From positions 1-31,152 of the forward strand of contig JAQBGG010000073.1 of the NCBI GenBank assembly GCA_032122625.1: a stretch of 31,152 bases of DNA, written 5' to 3'. The notes under the pieces were generated by a model, which had not been told where the DNA came from, searched no databases, and worked only from the letters and a program-made list of their open reading frames with translations. Position numbers and translations under genes: made by a program. Shown here in pieces: positions 7,128 through 13,195 of the stretch. Numbering within the stretch: position 1 is the first letter of the stretch; each line of letters begins with the position of its first letter. This stretch comes from CAXMST01 sp032122625. Its GTDB lineage: Bacteria > Actinomycetota > Thermoleophilia > Solirubrobacterales > 70-9.

Positions 7128-7939
7128 AGCGGCTGTCCGCCGGCAAGGGTGGAGATGACCGCTTCGTAGACGCCCTCACCCATGCGGCCCTCGGTCACGG
7201 TCGCGTTTGGGTACTCGGCGAGTGCTGCCCGCAGGGCCTGGTCCCGCTCCGGCCCGTTGGCCACGCAGAAGAAGCGGCCGACGAAGCGGGCTGACTCGAG
7301 GTCCTCGATCGAGTCGCCGGCGGCGATGCACTCGTCGATCGCATAGCCACGGGCCTGCATGTGCGCGCCGACGGCCGCGCCCTTGCTCGCCCCACCTGGG
7401 ACCAGGTGGTAGGCGTGAGTCACCTCGATCCCGGGCATCGGCCGCCCGATTGCACCGTTGTCGAGGAAGCGAAGGTCGTGGTGCCCTTCCTCGGCGATCA
7501 GCCGGTTGGCCTCGACGACGTCGACCTTGCCTCGCATCAGCAGCGACAGCTCCCGCCCGGTGTGCCAGGGCTCGTGCCACTCCAGCCGACCCTCGAAGTG
7601 CCCGAGCAGCAGGTCCGCGACGCCGGCAGCGAGGATCCGGTCAGCCACCGTCTGCTCCGCGGCCGGCTTCCACTCGCCGGTCAGCAGCGTCCGCTCGCGA
7701 TCTATCGACATCGCGCAGCCGGCCTCATAGATGTAGGAGGTCTGGCCCATCAGCCGGGCGTCGCTGAATACCTGCGCCTCGCGCCTGCCGGACATGATCA
7801 CGACCTCGACCTCAGCCCGGTGGCAGGCCTCGAGCAGCCGGGACTGCGCCTTGGAGAAGTTGCCCTCGGCGTCCCGGAAGAGCGAGCCGCCCGTTCCGAG
7901 CAGGGTGCCGTCGAGGTCTGTGTAGAGGCAGCGCAGCAC
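7124..7939 (-). CDS. HAD-superfamily hydrolase, Cof/sucrose-phosphatase-like
   Basis: The 271-aa product has HAD motif I as YTDLDGTLLG (nucleophile Asp8, acid/base Asp10), motif II as VVIMSGRR, motif III Lys in GGASKGAAV, and motif IV as AAGDSIEDLE. The cap sits between motifs II and III (residues about 75-175), as in type IIB HAD phosphatases such as sucrose-phosphate, trehalose-phosphate and mannosyl-3-phosphoglycerate phosphatases. It most likely hydrolyses a sugar phosphate in the cytoplasm. The GTG start comes two bases after the archease stop and its stop overlaps the next gene, so it is the middle member of a compact operon. The exact substrate is unknown. Confidence 0.85.
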   Translation of the reverse strand: MLRCLYTDLDGTLLGTGGSLFRDAEGNFSKAQSRLLEACHRAEVEVVIMSGRREAQVFSDARLMGQTSYIYEAGCAMSIDRERTLLTGEWKPAAEQTVADRILAAGVADLLLGHFEGRLEWHEPWHTGRELSLLMRGKVDVVEANRLIAEEGHHDLRFLDNGAIGRPMPGIEVTHAYHLVPGGASKGAAVGAHMQARGYAIDECIAAGDSIEDLESARFVGRFFCVANGPERDQALRAALAEYPNATVTEGRMGEGVYEAVISTLAGGQPL

Positions 7940-7941
7940 CC

Positions 7942-8349
7942 TTAGCGGCCCAGATCGAGGACGATGCTTGCCGACCAGGTCGCATCCTCCAGCACTCCCA
8001 TCTCGGTCCGGTGCGAAGCGACCGCCTTGATCAAGTCCTGGTCGATCCCGCGCTCGCCGGCCACGAGAGCCACAAGGCTGGTCCCCTCGAGGTTCAGCTT
8101 CTCTACCCGCTCCGGAACGAAGCCCTGGGCTTCGGCGAGCTCGACGAGCTCACCGATCCACGCGGCAAACAGTCCCGCCACGTCACCGGCTTTCAGCTGT
8201 ACCTCATGGGTAACCGGCCGGCCGCTCGCCGCCGCCGCGTCGGAGAAGACGTCTCCCAGGGCCAGCAGGGCGTCGGCGAAGACTCCTTCCTGGTCGCCGC
8301 CGTCAATCGTCATCTCAATCTCGGAGTTGCGTTCATCGAGGTGGTACAC
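7942..8349 (-). CDS. Archease-family protein
   Basis: The 135-aa product resembles archease, the small cofactor that speeds guanylylation of the RNA ligase RtcB. It opens YHLDERNSEIE, aligning to the family's Y-x-LDHTAD start, continues EGVFADALLALGDV (helix 1), GLFAAWIGELVELAE (the LLxxWLxELL region), LNLEGTSLVALVAGE (the K-x-x-G-x-A-x-G-E strand) and IKAVASHRTEMGV (the KAVTYH-like strand), and ends SIVLDLGR with the usual C-terminal Asp (Asp132). The signature HTAD is not kept. The GTG start at 8349 is seven nt after TATTGT. It heads an operon with a HAD phosphatase and a hydroxyacid oxidase; no rtcB is in the window. Assignment rests on pattern similarity along the whole length. Confidence 0.75.
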   Translation of the reverse strand: MYHLDERNSEIEMTIDGGDQEGVFADALLALGDVFSDAAAASGRPVTHEVQLKAGDVAGLFAAWIGELVELAEAQGFVPERVEKLNLEGTSLVALVAGERGIDQDLIKAVASHRTEMGVLEDATWSASIVLDLGR

Positions 8350-8356
8350 GGCGCTG

Positions 8357-8362
8357 ACAATA
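8357..8362 (-). promoter_or_regulatory. -10 element of archease operon
   Basis: TATTGT on the - strand, 7 nt before the GTG at 8349, without a Shine-Dalgarno sequence. It lies in the 159-bp divergent region shared with the dihydropteroate-synthase-like gene. Confidence 0.5.
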
Positions 8363-8494
8363 CCCCTGAAGGTGACCGGGCGGTCCCTGCGCCGCCAACG
8401 AGCTGTGGAACTCTGCCGGCACTGTCGGTCCGCATCAGCTTCGCCGGCTGCGATCGAATCCGACGGGGCCCACCGAACCAGGCGGCCGGCTGGG

Positions 8495-8500
8495 TACCGT
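8495..8500 (+). promoter_or_regulatory. -10 element of dihydropteroate-synthase-like gene
   Basis: TACCGT, 8 nt before the ATG at 8509. The intervening AGGCGG could act as a weak ribosome-binding site but is only 2 nt from the ATG, so a leaderless transcript is more likely. Confidence 0.45.
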
Positions 8501-8508
8501 AGGCGGCG

Positions 8509-9354
8509 ATGCCCGTCTGGCAGCTCACTGACCGCACCCTCGAGCTCGACCCCCGCCGACCGATCGGCGCGGGGATCGTCAACGTGACGACCGACTCGAT
8601 GTTCGAGGGCGCCCGCAGCGGCACGCCGGAGCAGGCGATCGCCGACGGGGTGCGATTGGCGGAGGCCGGCTTCGGGTTGATCGATGTCGGCGCGGTCCCG
8701 GCCCGCAGCGGCCCGCCCGTAGATGCCGATGCCGAGGCCGCCCTGCTCGTTCCCGCGATCGAGGGCTTGGCGGCCGCGCTCGAGATACCCGTCACCGCGG
8801 ATAGCTTCAACCCTGAGGTCGCGAGCCGTGCGGTCGCGGCGGGAGCCCATGCGATCAACGACATTGGCGGTGGGCGCGACGAGATGCTGGAGCTCGTTGC
8901 CGCCGCAGGTTGCGGCTACGTTCTGATGCACATCGAAGGCCCGCCCCGCAAGGATCGCGCGGCGCCGGATTACCCCGACGTTGTCGCCCGGCTGCTCGAG
9001 TTCTTCGGCGAGCGCCTCGAGCGGGCCCGACAACTCGGCGTCCCCAACGAGGCGATTGCGATCGATCCGGGCCTCGACTTCGACCTGAACACCGACCATG
9101 CGCTGGAAATCCTCAGGCGCCTTGGCGAGCTGCGGACGCTCGGCCGGCCGATCTTCATCTCGCTGTCGCGCAAGGATTTCCTCGGTGCGGTCATCGCCGG
9201 GAACTGGGAGCGGCGGCTGGGCGCAGCCCAGAGGGGAGCCGGGACCCTCGCCGCCGCCTCGATCGCCGCCGCCGCCGGCGCCGAGATCCATCGCCTCCAC
9301 GATGTCGGTGCTCTGGATGCGATCCGCGTTGCCGGAGCGATCGCCCATGGCTGA
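8509..9354 (+). CDS. folP: Dihydropteroate synthase family protein
   Basis: The 281-aa product has the (beta/alpha)8 pattern of dihydropteroate synthase, which joins p-aminobenzoate to the pterin pyrophosphate in folate synthesis. Matching blocks are GIVNVTTDSMFEG (usual NVTPDSF), LIDVGAVPARSG (usual DVGGESTRPG), VTADSFNPEVA (usual VDTYxPEVA), AINDIGGG, VLMH, AIDPGLDF (usual DPGIGFGK), ISLSRKDFLGA (usual SRKSFLG) and IHRLHDV (usual RVHDV). Asp of the pterin pocket, the SRK lysine and the RxHDV Arg/His are kept, but the GGESTRPG loop is strongly altered (Thr to Ala, Arg kept). It may be a true folP or a divergent paralogue. Its last 8 bases overlap the helicase gene, and it is divergent from archease; no folK, folB or folE is nearby. 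Confidence 0.78.
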   Translation: MPVWQLTDRTLELDPRRPIGAGIVNVTTDSMFEGARSGTPEQAIADGVRLAEAGFGLIDVGAVPARSGPPVDADAEAALLVPAIEGLAAALEIPVTADSFNPEVASRAVAAGAHAINDIGGGRDEMLELVAAAGCGYVLMHIEGPPRKDRAAPDYPDVVARLLEFFGERLERARQLGVPNEAIAIDPGLDFDLNTDHALEILRRLGELRTLGRPIFISLSRKDFLGAVIAGNWERRLGAAQRGAGTLAAASIAAAAGAEIHRLHDVGALDAIRVAGAIAHG

Positions 9355-11683
9355 GGCTGCCTCCGATCTGCCTTGGGGCTCGGCGATCGACGAGGGCTGG
9401 CGCTCGGCCCTCGATCCGGGGCGGGAGGACGGTCGTCTTGTTGCCGAAAGCGCGGAGCGGGAGCAGGAGGCGGTCGAGGTGCCGGTTCCCTCCACGGTTG
9501 ATCCGGGCCTTCGCGAGGCGCTCCGCGCCGCCGGGATCGAGTATCTCTACGCCCACCAGCTGGGGGCGCTGCGTGCGGCCGAGACGACGAACGTGATCGT
9601 CACCAGTGGCACCGCCTCGGGCAAGTCGCTCGCCTTCAACCTGCCGGTGCTTGACGCGATCGCCCGCGACGAGCACGCTCGGGCTCTCTACCTCTACCCG
9701 ACCAAGGCGCTGGCTCAAGACCAGGCCCGCAAGCTCGCTGAGTTGAGGCCACCCGGTCTCCAGCACGGGATCTACGACGGGGACACGCCGAAGGAGGACC
9801 GTCGGGCGCTTCGCAAGCGCTCGAACCTGGTCCTCACCAACCCCGACATGCTCCACGTCGGGATCTTGCCCCACCACAAGAGCTGGGGGGACTTCCTCGT
9901 CAACCTGCGCTACGTGATCGTCGATGAAGCGCACGTCTACCGCGGCGTCTTCGGCTCCCACGTCGCCAACGTGCTGCGCCGCCTGCGGCGGGTCTCACGC
10001 CTCTATCGCGGTGCCGATGCCGAGCCCCGGTTCATCCTCACCTCGGCGACGATCGCCAATCCGAGCGAGCTTGCCGAGCGGCTCGTGGGGACCGACTTCG
10101 AGCTGATCGACGACGACAGCGCCCCCAAGGCCGGCCGCCGGATCGCGATCTGGAACCCGCCGCTTACCGACGAGGCGGCCGGAGTGCGACGCTCGGTCCT
10201 CTCGGAGGCAGCCGAAATGCTCGCCGAGCTGATGATCAGCGGCGTGCGCACGATCTGCTTTCTCCGCAGTCGCAAGGGGATTGAGCTGATTCAGAGGTTC
10301 ACCGCGATGCGCCTCGCCGAGCGCGGACACCCTGAGCTGTCCGAGCTGATCGCCCCCTACCGCGCCGGCTACACGCCGCAGCAGCGTCGCGAGATCGAGG
10401 CTCGACTGGCCGCCGGCGAGCTGCTTGCCGTGGTCGCGACCGACGCGCTCGAGCTGGGAATCGACATCGGCGAGCTCGATGCCGCGCTCTGCGTCACCTT
10501 TCCCGGCACCGTCGCCAGCCTGCGGCAGATGTGGGGCAGGGCGGGCCGGCGCACCGAGGGCCTGGCGATCTACATGGCGGGCGAGGACGGACTCGACCAG
10601 TTCTTCTGCCGGCACCCGACGGAGTTCCTCACCCGCCCCGTCGAGGCGGCGATCCTCGATCACACCAACGAGCAGATCCAGTCCGCGCACCTGCTTGCCG
10701 CCGCCTTCGAATCACCGCTGGGTGGCCCGCACGACGACGCCACACTCGGCGGAGGATGGCGTGATCGCTGCGATGCGCTGGTCGGCCAGGGCTTGATGCG
10801 CAAGGGCGGCTCCGGCCGCTTCACGGTTCGCGGGCCCGGCTTCCCCGCCGGCGCGATCGGGCTGCGGTCGAGCTCCGCCGACTCCGTCACCGTGCTCGAC
10901 GCCGACTCCGGTGAGCTGCTCGGGACCGTCGAGGCGGAGCGGGCGTTCTCGACGGTGCATCCGGGCGCCGTCTACCTGCACATGGGTCGAGCCTTCGAGG
11001 TCCGCGAGCTCGACGTCGAGCTGCGGCGGGCGATCGTCGAACCGTTCAGCGGCGACTACTACACGCAGGCGCGCCGGGAGGCGGACATCTACATCGAGCG
11101 CATGGAGGCCCAGCGGCCGGCGCTTGGGGTCGAGCTCAACTTCGGCACCGTCGCGGTCACCGAGCAGGTTGTCGCCTTCCAGCGCAAGCGGCTCGGCGAC
11201 CACGAGCCGATTGACTTCGTCGCCCTGGAGCTACCCGAGCAGAACTTCCGCACGCAGGCGCTGTGGTACGTGCTGCCCACCGAGTTGGCGGGGCCCGAGG
11301 CGCTGCCCTCGGATGTGCAACTCGGCGCCCTGCATGCCTCCGAGCATTGCCAGATCGCGGTCCTGCCGCTGCTTGCAATGTGTGACCGCTGGGACATCGG
11401 CGGGCTCTCGACCAACGTCCACTACCAGACCGGCAAGCCGACGATCTTCATCTACGACGGCCACCCGGGAGGCGTCGGCATCAGCCGACGCGGCTACGAG
11501 AAGTTCGAGCGCCTGGTCGCCGATGCCGCCCGCCTGGTCGGCGAGTGTCGCTGCGAGTCGGGCTGTCCTTCCTGTGTCCAGAGCCCCAAGTGCGGAAACC
11601 TCAACGACCATCTGCACAAGGGCGGCGCGATCGAGCTGATGGGCCAGATGCTGGCGCCAGACAGTCGCACGGTTCAGGAGTAG
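9347..11683 (+). CDS. DEAD/DEAH helicase with C-terminal DUF1998 zinc module (MrfA/Hrq1-like)
   Basis: The 778-aa product is a superfamily 2 helicase. Motif I is TSGTASGKSLAF (Lys93), the Ia region is LYLYPTKALAQDQ, motif II VDEAHVYRG (DEAH, 193-196), motif III LTSATIANP, motif V ATDALELGIDIG and motif VI QMWGRAGRR. The C-terminal region from about 560 ends in a cysteine cluster Cys734-x-Cys736-x3-Cys740-x2-Cys743 with Cys749 following, the zinc-binding DUF1998 module. This order is that of B. subtilis MrfA (YprA) and yeast Hrq1, 3'-5' DNA helicases involved in repair of crosslinks such as those from mitomycin C. The ATG overlaps the folP-like stop by 8 bases, so it is translated from the same transcript. 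Confidence 0.92.
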   Translation: MAEAASDLPWGSAIDEGWRSALDPGREDGRLVAESAEREQEAVEVPVPSTVDPGLREALRAAGIEYLYAHQLGALRAAETTNVIVTSGTASGKSLAFNLPVLDAIARDEHARALYLYPTKALAQDQARKLAELRPPGLQHGIYDGDTPKEDRRALRKRSNLVLTNPDMLHVGILPHHKSWGDFLVNLRYVIVDEAHVYRGVFGSHVANVLRRLRRVSRLYRGADAEPRFILTSATIANPSELAERLVGTDFELIDDDSAPKAGRRIAIWNPPLTDEAAGVRRSVLSEAAEMLAELMISGVRTICFLRSRKGIELIQRFTAMRLAERGHPELSELIAPYRAGYTPQQRREIEARLAAGELLAVVATDALELGIDIGELDAALCVTFPGTVASLRQMWGRAGRRTEGLAIYMAGEDGLDQFFCRHPTEFLTRPVEAAILDHTNEQIQSAHLLAAAFESPLGGPHDDATLGGGWRDRCDALVGQGLMRKGGSGRFTVRGPGFPAGAIGLRSSSADSVTVLDADSGELLGTVEAERAFSTVHPGAVYLHMGRAFEVRELDVELRRAIVEPFSGDYYTQARREADIYIERMEAQRPALGVELNFGTVAVTEQVVAFQRKRLGDHEPIDFVALELPEQNFRTQALWYVLPTELAGPEALPSDVQLGALHASEHCQIAVLPLLAMCDRWDIGGLSTNVHYQTGKPTIFIYDGHPGGVGISRRGYEKFERLVADAARLVGECRCESGCPSCVQSPKCGNLNDHLHKGGAIELMGQMLAPDSRTVQE

Positions 11684-11686
11684 AGT
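11658..11686 (+). promoter_or_regulatory. Promoter for SHOCT-domain gene
   Basis: -35 CAGACA (11658-11663), 17-bp spacer, -10 TAGAGT (11681-11686, overlapping the helicase stop codon). The predicted leader is about 22 nt and contains GGGAGG (11706-11711) 4 nt before the ATG at 11716. Confidence 0.5.
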
Positions 11687-11715
11687 CGGCTCGCAACGAA
11701 CCCGCGGGAGGCCTG

Positions 11716-12459
11716 ATGATCAACCCCTTTGCACACCGCAAGATCCTCAAGAAGGGCAAACCGGGCAGGGCGCGGATCACTGCGTTTGCGATGCCCGAGC
11801 GCGGGGCCTCGTCGCAGAACATCCCGATGACGCTCGAGGTCCACGTCGAGGGCCTCTCACCGTACGAGGTCGAGGACCAGTGGATGGTCTCGAGCAAGGA
11901 CACGCTCGGATTCGGCCTCGAGATCCCGGTCAAGGTCGATCCCGACAAGCCCGAGAAGGTGGCGATCGATTGGGGCGCGGCTCGCGAGGAGCGCAAGGGC
12001 GAGAAGGCCGCTCGAGAGGCGTCGCTTGCTTCCCAGCCTGCGGTCGGCGGGTCCGTAGCGATCCAGGACCCGATGGCCGCCGCCGGACTGGCCGGCGCCT
12101 TGGGCGGTCTTGGCGGCCAGGCGGCCGGCGGTGCCACCCCGGTTGTCGACGCCCGCAACGATCCTCAGCTGAGGGCAAAGCTGGAGCAGTTGCTCGGGCG
12201 TCCGCTCGAGCCCGGCACCGAGCAGACGATCGACGTCTCCACCGATCCGGCGATGGCGGCGCGGATCATGGCGGTCGTCCAGCAGCACCAGGCGGAGATC
12301 GCTGCCGGCGCGGCTGCCGGCGCCCAGTCCGGAGCGGCGTCCGGCGGTGGCGATGATGCGCTCTCGAAGCTCGAGCGGCTCGCGAAGCTGCGCGACAGCG
12401 GCGCCCTGACCGACTCGGAGTTCGACCAGGAGAAGCGCCAGCTCCTCGATGAGCTCTGA
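11716..12459 (+). CDS. SHOCT-domain protein of unknown function
   Basis: The 247-aa product ends in a clear SHOCT motif (ALSKLERLAKLRDSGALTD, then EFDQEKRQLL), a short C-terminal helical module found in many unrelated bacterial proteins and thought to aid oligomerisation. Residues about 1-85 form a basic, beta-rich domain (ARITAFAMPE, IPMTLEVHVEG) that I cannot name; residues about 100-145 and 190-215 are Ala/Gly-rich linkers. There is no membrane segment or signal peptide. The ATG at 11716 follows GGGAGG; an upstream reading frame continues back into the helicase gene but is a shadow. The stop is followed two bases later by the TTG of the next gene, so the two are probably co-expressed. Confidence 0.8.
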   Translation: MINPFAHRKILKKGKPGRARITAFAMPERGASSQNIPMTLEVHVEGLSPYEVEDQWMVSSKDTLGFGLEIPVKVDPDKPEKVAIDWGAAREERKGEKAAREASLASQPAVGGSVAIQDPMAAAGLAGALGGLGGQAAGGATPVVDARNDPQLRAKLEQLLGRPLEPGTEQTIDVSTDPAMAARIMAVVQQHQAEIAAGAAAGAQSGAASGGGDDALSKLERLAKLRDSGALTDSEFDQEKRQLLDEL

Positions 12460-12461
12460 GC

Positions 12462-12950
12462 TTGGCCCGCCGAACCCAGATCGCTGTCTGCGGCTCCTCG
12501 CGCTCAGACGAAGAGCTCGACCGCCAGGCCGCCGAGATCGGGCGCCTGCTCGCCGAGGCGGGCGCCGTCGTCGTCTGCGGTGGCCGCGACGGGATCATGA
12601 GCGCCGTCTCCGAGGCGGCCACCGGGGTCGGCGGGGAGGTGATCGGCATCCTCATGGCCGACGACCTCGACGCCGGCAACGAGCATCTCACCCACGTCGT
12701 CGCCACCGGCATCGGCCAGGCGCGGAATCTTGCCGTCGTCGCCTCCGCAGACGCGGTGATCGCCCTCGGCGGGGAGTGGGGGACGCTCTCGGAGATCGCC
12801 TTCGCTCGACGTTTGAAACGACCGGTGATCACGCTCGACTCCTGGCAGCTGAGTGGGCGGGGCCTGATGGCCGAGGCGCCGGGGATCACCGCCGCGAGCG
12901 ATCCCGCCGATGCCGTCGCCCGGGCGCTCGAAGCTGCGGGCACTCGGTAG
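12462..12950 (+). CDS. LOG/SLOG-superfamily protein (TIGR00725-like)
   Basis: The 162-aa product has a Rossmann-like fold of the SLOG/LOG group: QIAVCGSSR at the N-terminus, VVCGGRDGIMSAVSEAA (the GGxxGxM loop) and VIALGGEWGTLSEIAFA, which corresponds to the PGGxGTxxE nucleotide-binding motif with Pro-Gly replaced by Leu-Gly. Relatives include cytokinin-activating phosphoribohydrolases and uncharacterised putative nucleotide-binding proteins; the replaced proline is typical of the TIGR00725 branch, whose function is not settled. The start is a TTG two bases after the SHOCT gene stop with only a weak ribosome-binding site, so translation probably depends on the upstream gene. Confidence 0.82.
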   Translation: MARRTQIAVCGSSRSDEELDRQAAEIGRLLAEAGAVVVCGGRDGIMSAVSEAATGVGGEVIGILMADDLDAGNEHLTHVVATGIGQARNLAVVASADAVIALGGEWGTLSEIAFARRLKRPVITLDSWQLSGRGLMAEAPGITAASDPADAVARALEAAGTR

Positions 12951-12963
12951 CCTTACCGCCCTC

Positions 12964-12978
12964 CCCGGCTTGTCCGGG
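12964..12978 (+). repeat. 15-nt hairpin repeat, copy 1, before tRNA-Phe
   Basis: CCCGGCTTGTCCGGG, a 5-bp stem with a 5-nt loop, occurs here and again, identical, at 13058-13072 right after the tRNA. Confidence 0.7.
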
Positions 12979-12983
12979 TCCCA

Positions 12984-13056
12984 GGCGAGGTAGCTCAGTT
13001 GGTAGAGCACACGACTGAAAATCGTGGTGTCCCCGGTTCGATTCCGGGCCTCGCCA
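12984..13056 (+). tRNA. tRNA-Phe (anticodon GAA)
   Basis: A complete 73-nt cloverleaf: acceptor GGCGAGG/CCTCGCC (perfect 7 bp), D-arm GCTC...GAGC with AGTTGGTA loop, anticodon stem CACGA/TCGTG with loop CTGAAAA (anticodon GAA at loop positions 3-5), variable loop GTGTC region, T-arm CCCGG-TTCGATT-CCGGG and discriminator A at 13056. The 3' CCA is not encoded, as in many actinobacteria, and must be added by tRNA nucleotidyltransferase. It lies 33 bp after the SLOG gene. Confidence 0.97.
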
Positions 13057-13057
13057 T

Positions 13058-13086
13058 CCCGGCTTGTCCGGGATCGAACCGGGGAC
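13058..13086 (+). repeat. Hairpin repeat copy 2 plus inverted T-arm copy after tRNA-Phe
   Basis: CCCGGCTTGTCCGGG (13058-13072) repeats the upstream hairpin and may serve as the tRNA terminator. It is followed at once by ATCGAACCGGGGAC (13073-13086), an exact 14-nt reverse complement of the tRNA T-arm (13029-13042). The rest of 13087-13149 shows a further degraded GCTCGCCATCC copy but nothing codable. Confidence 0.6.
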
Positions 13087-13149
13087 CGCCGCTCGCCATC
13101 CGGGCTCGCTTTGACCCGGAATCCGTCGCGGAGCTAGATTCAGCGGCGC

Positions 13150-13189
13150 TTCACCGGACCGACGGGGCCCCTACGATCTGACCGGAGAG
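13150..13189 (+). promoter_or_regulatory. Promoter and RBS of WS/DGAT gene
   Basis: -35 TTCACC (13150-13155), 16-bp spacer, -10 TACGAT (13172-13177), then GGAGAG (13184-13189) six nt before the GTG at 13196. Confidence 0.5.
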
Positions 13190-13195
13190 CTACCC

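Noticed and set aside
8350..9495. N-terminal extension of archease on the - strand
   Set aside because: The frame stays open upstream but lies antisense to the dihydropteroate-synthase gene, is repetitive and has no homology; GTG at 8349 matches the archease N-terminus and a -10 box.
13060..13140. Possible antisense tRNA downstream of tRNA-Phe
   Set aside because: The - strand shows a T-arm-like segment (TTCGATC loop) but the T-stem has only four pairs and no matching acceptor, D or anticodon arms are found upstream.
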